Shown here one piece after another: positions 1-7,490 of a DNA stretch of 64,000 nt. A program made the position numbers and the translations under genes. The notes under the pieces are model-generated. The model made no database searches, was not told the DNA's origin, and worked only from the letters and a program-made list of their open reading frames with translations. The DNA comes from JAGQRJ01 sp041402045 (GTDB lineage Bacteria; Planctomycetota; J058), in the NCBI GenBank assembly GCA_041402045.1, contig JAWKSZ010000027.1, positions 1 through 64,000 of the forward strand. The letters run 5' to 3'. The first letter of the stretch is position 1. Every line of letters starts with the position of its first letter.

Positions 1-1887
1 CAGGGCCTCGAGCGCCCAGGCGGCCTGGCCCTCGAAGCTGACCCGCGCCCCCAGCCCCAGGAGCGCCGCGACCCCGTCGAACAGGCGCCCCGCGCTGGAG
101 GTCCGCGGGGAGCGCAGGTCCCGGGCGAGCATGCCGTCCAGGGTCGCGAGCTCCGCCGGGGCGAAGCTCGCCGCGAGCCAGCCCGGCGGCGCGTCCAGCC
201 CAGCCGCGCGCAGGAGCCCCAGGGCGCTGCGCCGCGGCTCCCGCGCCGCGGCGTCGTTGCCTCCGGGCAGGCGGAAGCAGGCCAGGTGCGCGACGCGGGT
301 CAGCGCGCGCGGGGTCACCTGGAAGAACTCGCCGCCCCACACCGTGCCGTCGTGTCCGAGCCCGGCCCCGTCCCAGGCGACCCCCAAGGCCGGCAGCCGG
401 AGGCCGTGCTCGGCGACGGTGGCCAGGACGTGGGCCTCGTGGTGCTGCACCCGCAGCGTCGCCCCGCTTGCGCTGCGGTAGGCCGGGTTCAGGTCGCCGA
501 CCCGCGCCTCGGGGGCCGCCCCCCGCCGCGCGAGGAGCGCCCCGCGCACCCGCTCCCAGGCCTCCCACACCTCCAGGTCGTCGAGGTCGCCTACGTGCTG
601 ACTCAGCTCGACCTCGTGCCCCTGCGCCAGGGCGAGGGTCGCCTTCTGCTGGCCGCCGGTCGCGAGCGCGAGCGGGAGCGCGCCGGACACGCGCAGCGGA
701 CGCGGGACGTAGCCCCGCGCGCGGCGCAGGAGCTGGGGCGCCCCGCCCACGACCTGGGCCAGGGAGTCGTCGACGAAGTTCACGATCGCGCGCTCGTGGA
801 GCAAGAGCGCGTCGACCTCGGGGCCGAGCACCGCGCGGGCGCGGGCGTCGTCGGTGAGGATCGGCGCGCCGCCGCGGTTCCCGCTGCTGACCGCCAGCGG
901 CCGGCCGACCTCGTCCAGGAGCAGCGCGTGCAGCGCCGTGGTCGGGAGCATGAGCCCCAGCGCCGGGGCGCCGGAGGCCACCTCGTCGAGCGCTGCCCCC
1001 GCCCGCGGGGTGAGGAGCACGATCGGCGCCGCCGGGGACTGCAGGAGCTGGGCCTCGACGGCGTCGACCCGCGCCAGGGCTCGGGCCGCGGCGAGGTCCG
1101 CGACCATGAGCGCCAGCGGTTTGTGCGGGCGAGCCTTGAGCGCGCGCAGCCGCCGCAGCGCCGCCGGGGCCTGGGCGTCGACCAGGAGCTGGTAGCCCCC
1201 GAGGCCCTTGAGCGCGAGCAGCCCGCCGCCGCGCAGGACCTCCGCCGCCCCGCGCAGCGCGGCCTCGCCCTCGAGGGTTCGGCCCGCGCGCTCCAGCCGC
1301 AGCCGCGGGCCGCAGGCCGGACAGCCGGTGGCCTGCGCGTGGAAGCGACGGTCGCCGGGGTCGGCGTACTCCGCGGCGCAGGCCGCGCACAGCGGGAACC
1401 CGGCGAGGGACGTGCGCGCGCGGTCCCACGGCAGCCCGCGCGCGATCGAGAACCGGGGCCCGCAGTCGGCGCAGGCGACGAAGGGGTAGCGGTAGCGCCG
1501 CGACGTCGGGTCCCGCGCCTCGGCCAGGCACGGCTCGCAGGTGGCCACGTCGGCCTGGAGCGGCGCCGTGGCCCCCGCCCGCCCGGCGCTGGCGGCGATC
1601 CGGAACCCGCGCTCGCCGTTCGTCGGGCGGGGCTCCCGCAGGCACGCCTCGACCTGGGCCCCCGCGGGCAGCGCCCGGGGCAGCTCGGCGAAGAACGCGT
1701 CCAGCGCGGACGCCGGGCCCTCGAGCTCCAGCTCCGCCCCGGCCGGGGCGTTCTGCACCCAGCCCGCGAGCCCGAGGCGCACCGCCAGGCGGAAGACCGC
1801 GGGTCGAAAGCCCACGCCTTGCACCGTGCCCGTCACGAGGGCCTGCTCGCGCAACGGGGCGTCGAGGGCCGGACTGCTCCAGGCCAT
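1..1887 (-). CDS. hypF: Carbamoyltransferase HypF, [NiFe]-hydrogenase maturation (3' end outside window)
   Basis: HypF converts carbamoyl phosphate and ATP into a carbamoyl-adenylate used to make the cyanide ligands of the [NiFe] active site. ATG at 1887 follows a GGAG-type ribosome site. The 629 visible residues start with an acylphosphatase domain (TVQGVGFRP at residues 21-29). A double zinc-finger region follows with exact family spacing: C117/C120, C139/C142, C167/C170 and C189/C192. A YrdC-like carbamoyl-adenylation domain comes next (about 205-390, including SSGNRGGAPIL), then the start of the Kae1-like domain (VQHHEAHVLA). Family members are about 750 residues, so roughly the last sixth lies beyond the window. 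No other hydrogenase or hyp gene is visible here. The adjoining gene on the right is an unrelated membrane protein. The identification is firm. Confidence 0.95.
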   Translation of the reverse strand, partial: MAWSSPALDAPLREQALVTGTVQGVGFRPAVFRLAVRLGLAGWVQNAPAGAELELEGPASALDAFFAELPRALPAGAQVEACLREPRPTNGERGFRIAASAGRAGATAPLQADVATCEPCLAEARDPTSRRYRYPFVACADCGPRFSIARGLPWDRARTSLAGFPLCAACAAEYADPGDRRFHAQATGCPACGPRLRLERAGRTLEGEAALRGAAEVLRGGGLLALKGLGGYQLLVDAQAPAALRRLRALKARPHKPLALMVADLAAARALARVDAVEAQLLQSPAAPIVLLTPRAGAALDEVASGAPALGLMLPTTALHALLLDEVGRPLAVSSGNRGGAPILTDDARARAVLGPEVDALLLHERAIVNFVDDSLAQVVGGAPQLLRRARGYVPRPLRVSGALPLALATGGQQKATLALAQGHEVELSQHVGDLDDLEVWEAWERVRGALLARRGAAPEARVGDLNPAYRSASGATLRVQHHEAHVLATVAEHGLRLPALGVAWDGAGLGHDGTVWGGEFFQVTPRALTRVAHLACFRLPGGNDAAAREPRRSALGLLRAAGLDAPPGWLAASFAPAELATLDGMLARDLRSPRTSSAGRLFDGVAALLGLGARVSFEGQAAWALEAL

Positions 1888-1925
1888 GCGGTTCCTCTCC
1901 GTCGGGTCGGGGCCAGCGCCCCAGG

Positions 1926-3789
1926 CTACCCCAGGGACGCCGCGGCTGGCGCGCGTCGCGCCAGCCACACCAGCGGCGGCGCGCCCAGGAGCAGGAGCGC
2001 CAGCCCCAGCCACAGCCCCGGGGGCGTGTAGCGCAGCTCCAGCGCCTCGGCCCTCGCCGGGAGTTCGACCCCCAGCCGCCCGTCGGGGAGCGGCACACAG
2101 CGCGCGCCCGGCGGCGCGACGGCGGCCCAGCCCCGGGCCGCGTTGTGGTTGATCCCCACGGTGCGGGCCCCACCGGGGGTGAGGGTGACCTCGATCCTGC
2201 GCGGTGAAGCGCCAGCGCCGCACGCGCCCGGCCCCCTCGGTGAGCACCTGCAGCTCCGCCCCGGTAGTCGGGGTGGCCCAGCGGCAGCGCGCGGACCTCG
2301 ACCGGGACCGCGGTGTAGCCGTTGAGCGCGCCGAGGTCGACCTCGACGCAGCCGCGCACCGGCGGACCGTAGTGGCTCGTGCCCTGGGGCGCGGGCAGCT
2401 CGAGCTGGCGGAAGCCCGCGCCGCTCGGGCGCAGGGTCGCGGCGGCTCGCAGTAGGCGGCGCGGTAGGTCGCGCGCGCCGGCGGGTGCACGTCCAGGAGC
2501 ACGAGGCCCAGCGCGAGGCCAAGCAGCGCGCGCCGCGCCCCCGGAGACACCCGGGGGGTCTCGCGCAGCCGCCGCGCCAGGCGGTCGAGGCCCACCCCGC
2601 CCAGGAGCACGAGCACGAAGGCCGGGTAGAGCAGGAGCTTGGCCGGGGAGCGGGTCGAGCCGAACACCGGCAGCCGGTGCAAGGCGTCCCAAGCGCTGAG
2701 CGGCGGGTTCGAGCCGCAGGCCAGCCAGCCCAGGGCCGCCGCCGCCGCCGCCAGCGCCCCGAGCTGTCGTCGGCGCCGAGGGTCGCCCCAGCCCGCGAGC
2801 CACACCGCCCCCAGGAGCGCGAGCCCGAGGGTCGCGTAGCCCAGGTAGTGCCCGACGTTGACCCAGTCCACCGCGGTCCCCGGGAGCAGCTCCTCCGGGG
2901 CCGCCGGCCGCTCGCGATTGGCCAGGCGCCCGTCCCGGGTCAGGGCCACGAACTCGGCGTAGGGCCGCGCGACGAGGCGCGGCGCGGCGTCGCGGTCGAG
3001 GAGCGCGCGGGCGGCGAGCCCCGGGGTCAGCGCGCCGCGGCTGGCGCTGTCCACCGCGCGCGGCAGGTCGCGGGCGAGGAGCGCCGTGGGCACGAGCTTG
3101 GGGGCCGCGCACACGAACGCGGCGACCGCGAGCAGCGCCACCTGCCGCAGCGGCCGCGGGCTGCGGGTGGCCAGGGCCAGGGCCCCGCCCAGGAGCGCGA
3201 GGAACAGGGCGTGGTAGAGGAAGTGGTTCACGTCCCCGGCGTAGAGGTCGAGGGCCAGGAGCGCGCCCCCCGCCAGCGCCCAGCGCGGCTCGGGCCGCAG
3301 CACGGCCAGGGTCAGCCAGGGCAGGAGCGCCAGCCCGGCCACGAAGGTCGGGATCCCCCCCGCCGCGTAGAGCGCCAGGGGGCTGCTCAGGATCAGGGCC
3401 ACCCCCGGGAGGTTGCGCCCGGCGGCGCCGAGGCCGAGCTCGCGCCCCAGGCGCTGCAGCCCGGCCACGCCGACCGCGGCCCCGAGGGCGAAGGCCAGGC
3501 ACACGCCCCAGCGCAGCCCGCAGAGCACGACGAGCAGCCCGAGGGGAGAGCACCACAGGGACTGCGGGTCGGCCCAGGCGTCGTGCCCGCCCACGCGGTA
3601 GGGCATCCACAGCGGCAGCTCGCCCTCCTCGAGCAGCGAGCGCCGCGCGCTGAGCAGGTCGGTCTCGAACTGGTCCCAGTCCCGCCCGCCCCACGCCGGG
3701 CCGTCGGGGGCCAAGGCCGAGCCGACCAGGAGCGCCGCGAGCAGCACCAGGGCCAGGTCGAGCCAAGAGACGGGGCGCGGTCGACTCAC
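1926..3789 (-). pseudogene. YfhO-like multi-pass membrane protein, interrupted by three frame changes
   Basis: GTG at 3789 overlaps the stop of the preceding SGNH gene by 4 nt (GTGA), so the two are translationally coupled. The N-terminal two thirds read as many hydrophobic helices. A short extracytoplasmic stretch has PLWMPYRVGGHDAWADPQS, the style of YfhO/GT-C membrane proteins that handle lipid-linked sugars. Three frame changes are needed to join the parts: near 2445, near 2268 and near 2208. The regions between them (RQLELPAPQGTSHYGPP, then AELQVLTEGAGRV, then IEVTLTPGG) and the C-terminal helix ending at 1926 all look like genuine protein. Either the gene is decaying or the assembly has indels here. 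Family assignment is by general resemblance only. Confidence 0.6.
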
Positions 3790-5270
3790 CGCGGGCGCCG
3801 CTCGAGCCAGGCGGCCACCGCGTCGGCGGCGACCTCGTGCCCGGTCCGGTTCCAGTGCGAGTCCAACGCGAAGTAGGGCGCGCGCCCCGCGAGGTAGGCC
3901 GCGCGCAGCGGCTCGAGCAGCTCGAGGTGCGCGATCCCCGCCGCGTCCAGCGCGGCGACGAGCGCCTCGCACAGCGCGTCCTGCCCGGCCTCGCGCCGGG
4001 CGTCGATCCGGGCCGCGACCTCGCGCTCCCAGTCGGCGGCGCCGACCCCCGCGGGCCGCGCGCCGCGCAGGGCCGCGTACTCTCCGCGCAGCGTCTGCGC
4101 GTAGACCCGCCCGCGCTCCTCCGCGGTCAGGAGCGGGAGCAGCGCGTGGGCCTTGGAGGGGATCACGAGCACCAGGAGCTCGGCCCCCGCCGCGGCGCAG
4201 GCGTCGCGCCCCTGCTCGAGGGTCGCGCGGATCGCGGCCAGCCCCGGCTCCGCGGCCCAGGACTCCGCCGGCCGATACAGGTTGCGCAGGTAGGCGTCGC
4301 CGACGGCGAGCGGGAGCTCGACCCCGCCGACCTCGCCGACGGGCGCCTCCTGCGGGGCGAGGGCGTGGTCGACCAGGCCCCGCGGCAGCCCGTCGCCGAG
4401 CCAGCGCGCGAGGGCCACGAGGTGCGACCCCTGGAGCGACGCGGGGGGCGCCGCCTGCCCCGCAGGGCGCCCCGCCGCGGCCTGGAACCCCGCCTCGTCC
4501 TGGACGTCGTTGCCCTCGAACAGCGCCCACACCACCAGCCGCGGGTGCTTGGGCAGCCCGAAGCCCTCGAGCACCAGCCGCTCCTGGGACGGGCTGTAGG
4601 CGTTGACCGCCAGGCTGTAGACCGAGCGCCCAGTGCGCTCGGCGAGGAGCGCCGGCCAGCTCGCCTCCCGCGGGAGGTTCCAGCCGAAGGTGAAGGAGTC
4701 GCCCACGCACACGACGTCGACCTGCTCGGGGACCGCTGGGTTCCGGAACCCGTCGCCGTCGAGCTCGATCCCCACCTCCTCCGGCGCCTCGGCCAGGGGG
4801 TGCTGGCGCAGGCGCCCTTCGCGCACGAACTCGCCCTCGGCCGGGGCCGGGGGCAGGCGCAGGTCGGGCTTGCCGCGGAAGCGCCAGGGGCCGTCGTAGA
4901 GGTAGTGACTCGACTCCGAGAGCCGGAACGGCGGCGCCCCCAGGTAGCGGGTCAGGCTGCGCGGGAGGTGCTCCGCGCGCAGGCGCAGCAGGAGCTCCCC
5001 CACCCCGAGGGCCAGCCCCAGCGCGAGCAGCAGCGCCAGCGCGCCGAAGCCCGCGCGCTTGAGCGCCCTGGGGGACGGCTCGCGCAGCCACACCGCGACG
5101 AGGACGGCCAGGAGCCCCAGGTGCAGGGTCAGCCCCAGGCAGGCGAGCACGCTGAAGCGCCCGAGGAGCACCGTCCCCCCCGCCTCCAGCACCGCCGCGG
5201 GGCTCGCGGCCAGGAGCGGCCACAGTGGGAGCGCGCACGCGACCCCGATCACCCACAGCCTTCGTCGCAC
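3786..5270 (-). CDS. Membrane-anchored SGNH/GDSL-family hydrolase-like protein
   Basis: The start is GTG at 5270 and the protein has 494 residues. The first ~115 residues hold three or so hydrophobic segments, and the remainder is a soluble SGNH-like domain. The catalytic blocks are visible: VDVVCVGDSFTFGW (block I, Ser in GDS), FEGNDVQDE (block III, Asn) and DSHWNRTGH near the C-terminus (block V, Asp and His). Such proteins often act as acetyl-esterases or O-acetyltransferases on envelope or secreted polysaccharides (family knowledge, resembling the AlgX/SGNH group). It is coupled to the downstream YfhO-like membrane gene and diverges from a glycosyltransferase, which supports an envelope-glycan role. 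The substrate is unknown. Confidence 0.75.
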   Translation of the reverse strand: MRRRLWVIGVACALPLWPLLAASPAAVLEAGGTVLLGRFSVLACLGLTLHLGLLAVLVAVWLREPSPRALKRAGFGALALLLALGLALGVGELLLRLRAEHLPRSLTRYLGAPPFRLSESSHYLYDGPWRFRGKPDLRLPPAPAEGEFVREGRLRQHPLAEAPEEVGIELDGDGFRNPAVPEQVDVVCVGDSFTFGWNLPREASWPALLAERTGRSVYSLAVNAYSPSQERLVLEGFGLPKHPRLVVWALFEGNDVQDEAGFQAAAGRPAGQAAPPASLQGSHLVALARWLGDGLPRGLVDHALAPQEAPVGEVGGVELPLAVGDAYLRNLYRPAESWAAEPGLAAIRATLEQGRDACAAAGAELLVLVIPSKAHALLPLLTAEERGRVYAQTLRGEYAALRGARPAGVGAADWEREVAARIDARREAGQDALCEALVAALDAAGIAHLELLEPLRAAYLAGRAPYFALDSHWNRTGHEVAADAVAAWLERRPR

Positions 5271-5298
5271 GATCGCGTCTCCTCGACTAGCTTACAGC

Positions 5299-6108
5299 AT
5301 GGACTGGACCGGCCCCGACCTCCCCGAGCTCTCGGTGGTGCTCCCCTGCTACCGGAGCGCCGACCTCGCGCGGCGCTCGGTCGAGGAGCTGACCCGCTTC
5401 CTCGACGCCGAGGGCCGGCGCTACGAGGTGCTCGTGGTCGACGACGGCGGCGGCGACTTCGCCCCCGAGCCCTGGGACCCCGGCGGCCCCGTGCGCCTCC
5501 TGCGCCTGCCCCAGAACCGCGGCAAGGGCGCCGCCGTGCGCGCGGGCATGCTCGCCGCCCGCGGGCGCGCCCGGGTGTTCACCGACGTCGACCTGCCCTA
5601 CGACCTGGACCTGATCCCGCTCTGCGCGCGCTACCTGCTCGAGGGCGACTTCCACCTCGTGGTCGGCGACCGCTGGCTGCCCGACTCGCGCTACGACGCG
5701 CCCTTGAGCGTGGGCCGCCAGCTCGGCTCGGCGGTGTTCTCCCAGGTCTTCGGGCGCCTGGTCACGAGCAACTTCTTCGACACCCAGTGCGGGCTCAAGG
5801 CCTTCCGCGGCGACGTGGCGGACCTGCTGTTCGCGCGCACCCGGGTCGACCGCTTCGCCTTCGACGTCGAGGTGATCTACCTCGCGCTCAAGAACCGCCT
5901 GGAGATCAAGCGGATCCCGGTGCAGCTCCGGCACAACGAGACCTCCTCGGTGCGCCTCGTGCGCGACGGCGCGGCCATGGCCAAGGACGTGCTGCGGATC
6001 AAGCTGAACCAGGTCCGCGGGCTCTACCGCTGCCCCGAGCTGGCCCGCCTCGCCTGCGACGACGTGGCCCGCGCCCGCTCCGCCGGCGCCCGCGCGCCGC
6101 GCCCGTGA
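5299..6108 (+). CDS. Family 2 glycosyltransferase, polyprenyl/dolichyl-phosphate sugar synthase type
   Basis: 269 residues from ATG at 5299. The N-terminal GT-A fold reads LSVVLPCYRSADLARRS, then VLVVDDGGGDF, and the DxD-like metal site is FTDVDLPYDLDL. The later blocks VVGDRWLPDS, FFDTQCGLKAFRG and FDVEVIYLA are typical of Dpm1/Alg5-like enzymes that move a sugar from a nucleotide donor to a polyprenyl phosphate. No C-terminal membrane helices are present. It is divergent from the SGNH/YfhO pair across a 28-nt gap and convergent with the LPS kinase, so it belongs to an envelope-sugar neighbourhood. The donor sugar cannot be told from sequence. Confidence 0.85.
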   Translation: MDWTGPDLPELSVVLPCYRSADLARRSVEELTRFLDAEGRRYEVLVVDDGGGDFAPEPWDPGGPVRLLRLPQNRGKGAAVRAGMLAARGRARVFTDVDLPYDLDLIPLCARYLLEGDFHLVVGDRWLPDSRYDAPLSVGRQLGSAVFSQVFGRLVTSNFFDTQCGLKAFRGDVADLLFARTRVDRFAFDVEVIYLALKNRLEIKRIPVQLRHNETSSVRLVRDGAAMAKDVLRIKLNQVRGLYRCPELARLACDDVARARSAGARAPRP

Positions 6109-6120
6109 GCGACCGGCGGC

Positions 6121-6894
6121 TCAGTCCGCCCGCGGCCCCTTGAGCCCATGGCTGCGCAGGCGCTCGGCCTTGCGCAGCACCCACCGGGCGAGGGCTCGAG
6201 TCCCGGGGGTCGGGCGCGCGGTCCGGCAGTACGCGCGCCAGAAGCGGACTCGGGCCGCCCGGCTCCCGCGCGCGCTCGAGGCCAGGGCCGCCAGGTCCTT
6301 GACCACCCAGCGCCTGCGCAGCCGGCGCCGGCGGAACACACGCTCGCAGTCGAGCAGCCCCAGCCCCCGGTCGGGGTCCCAGAACACGTTCTCCAGGTAG
6401 AGGTCGCGGTGGCAGAACCCGGCGTCGTGCAGCCGCCGCACCGTTGCTCCGAGCTCGGCGGCGAGGGGCTCCAGGGCCTCGTCGGGCAGGCTCGCGAGCG
6501 GCGCGCCGGCCAGCTCGGCCAGGGCCACGAAGCGCCGGCGACGCGAGCCCACGCGCTCCTCCCCCGCCGCCAGAGGCGCGGGCACGCGGAAGCCCGCGCC
6601 CTGGAGCGCGAGCAGGTTCGCCAGCTCGCCGAAGGCCGAGAAGCGCGGGACGTTGAGCTTCAGCGCCCCGCGCAGCGCGACCTCCAGCGCGTCGAAGTGC
6701 CAGCGCTTGACGAAGAGCGGGGGGTCCTCGAGCCGCACCAGCGACTTCAGCCGCCCGCGGGCCTCCCCCGGCAGCGCCAGCGCGACCGCGACCGCGTCCA
6801 GCCCGCGCTCGGCGAGGAAGCCCTCGGCCCCCTCGCGCAGCCACACCGTCTCGGCCCCGCGGGTCCGGGCGCGAAACCCGGGGGGCGCGATCAC
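6121..6894 (-). CDS. Lipopolysaccharide kinase (Kdo/WaaP) family protein
   Basis: I place the start at GTG 6894, which overlaps the stop of the upstream hldE-C gene in a GTGA; an ATG at 6936 is the alternative. The product (257 residues) has a kinase-like core. PLFVKRWHFDALEVALRG holds the probable nucleotide-binding Lys, RRLHDAGFCHRDLYLENVFW is the catalytic loop with HRD, and LGLLDCERVFRRRR is the metal-binding region. This pattern belongs to the KdkA/WaaP group that phosphorylates Kdo or heptose in the inner core of LPS. The coupling to a heptose-activating enzyme fits that role. Substrate specificity is inferred. Confidence 0.82.
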   Translation of the reverse strand: MIAPPGFRARTRGAETVWLREGAEGFLAERGLDAVAVALALPGEARGRLKSLVRLEDPPLFVKRWHFDALEVALRGALKLNVPRFSAFGELANLLALQGAGFRVPAPLAAGEERVGSRRRRFVALAELAGAPLASLPDEALEPLAAELGATVRRLHDAGFCHRDLYLENVFWDPDRGLGLLDCERVFRRRRLRRRWVVKDLAALASSARGSRAARVRFWRAYCRTARPTPGTRALARWVLRKAERLRSHGLKGPRAD

Positions 6895-7388
6895 GTGGCG
6901 GAGGGCTCGGTCCCGCGGATCCGCGCGATCAGCCACGAGGTCGAGTGCGCCTTGGGGTCGCCCACGATCGCGATCTCGCCGCCGTAGGAGCGCACCGTCG
7001 GCCCCTCGGGCACCGTCTCGGGGTCGTATTCCGTACCCTTGGCGTGCACGTCGGGCTTGAGCGCGAGGATCAGGTTGTCGACGGTCAGCTCCTGGAACAC
7101 GGTCACGAAGTCCACGCAGCGCAGGCCGGCCAGGAGCTCGGCGCGCTCGGCCTCGGGCTGGATCGGGAGCCCCGGCCCCTTGTAGCCCTGGACCGAGGCG
7201 TCCGAGTTCACCGCGACCACGAGCACGTCACCTCGGGAGCGCGCGTCGCGGAGCGAGCGCAGGTGTCCCACGTGCAGCAGGTCGAAGGTCCCGTTGGTGA
7301 GCACGATCCGCTTGCCCTGGGACCGCAGCGCCTCCACCTGGGCGCGGAGCTGGGCGTGGTCTAGGACGATCTTGGCGCTGTCGGTCAT
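6891..7388 (-). CDS. rfaE2: D-glycero-beta-D-manno-heptose 1-phosphate adenylyltransferase (RfaE domain II / HldE C-terminal type)
   Basis: 165 residues from ATG 7388; a GTG two codons upstream is also possible. The cytidylyltransferase-fold signature KRIVLTNGTFDLLHVGHL contains the HxGH nucleotide-binding motif. VAVNSDASVQGYKG, ELLAGLRCVDFV and PDVHAKGTEYDPETVPEG match stand-alone RfaE2 proteins, and HSTSWLIARI closes the family pattern. The enzyme makes ADP-heptose from heptose-1-phosphate and ATP in the cytoplasm. The kinase half (RfaE1) is not fused and not in the window. It is the first gene of a two-gene operon with the LPS kinase. Confidence 0.92.
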   Translation of the reverse strand: MTDSAKIVLDHAQLRAQVEALRSQGKRIVLTNGTFDLLHVGHLRSLRDARSRGDVLVVAVNSDASVQGYKGPGLPIQPEAERAELLAGLRCVDFVTVFQELTVDNLILALKPDVHAKGTEYDPETVPEGPTVRSYGGEIAIVGDPKAHSTSWLIARIRGTEPSAT

Positions 7389-7490
7389 GGGCACACTCTA
7401 CGTCACGTCCCGCGGAGCGGGGCCGTTCCCGCCAAATCCGAGCCGCGCTGCAGCCCTGGCCCGAACCCGACCGCCGGGCAACACTAGGGC

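Noticed and set aside
286..2031. A 581-codon + strand frame over hypF
   Set aside because: The minus strand encodes HypF with exact zinc-finger spacing; the + frame has Arg/Pro-rich shadow composition only.
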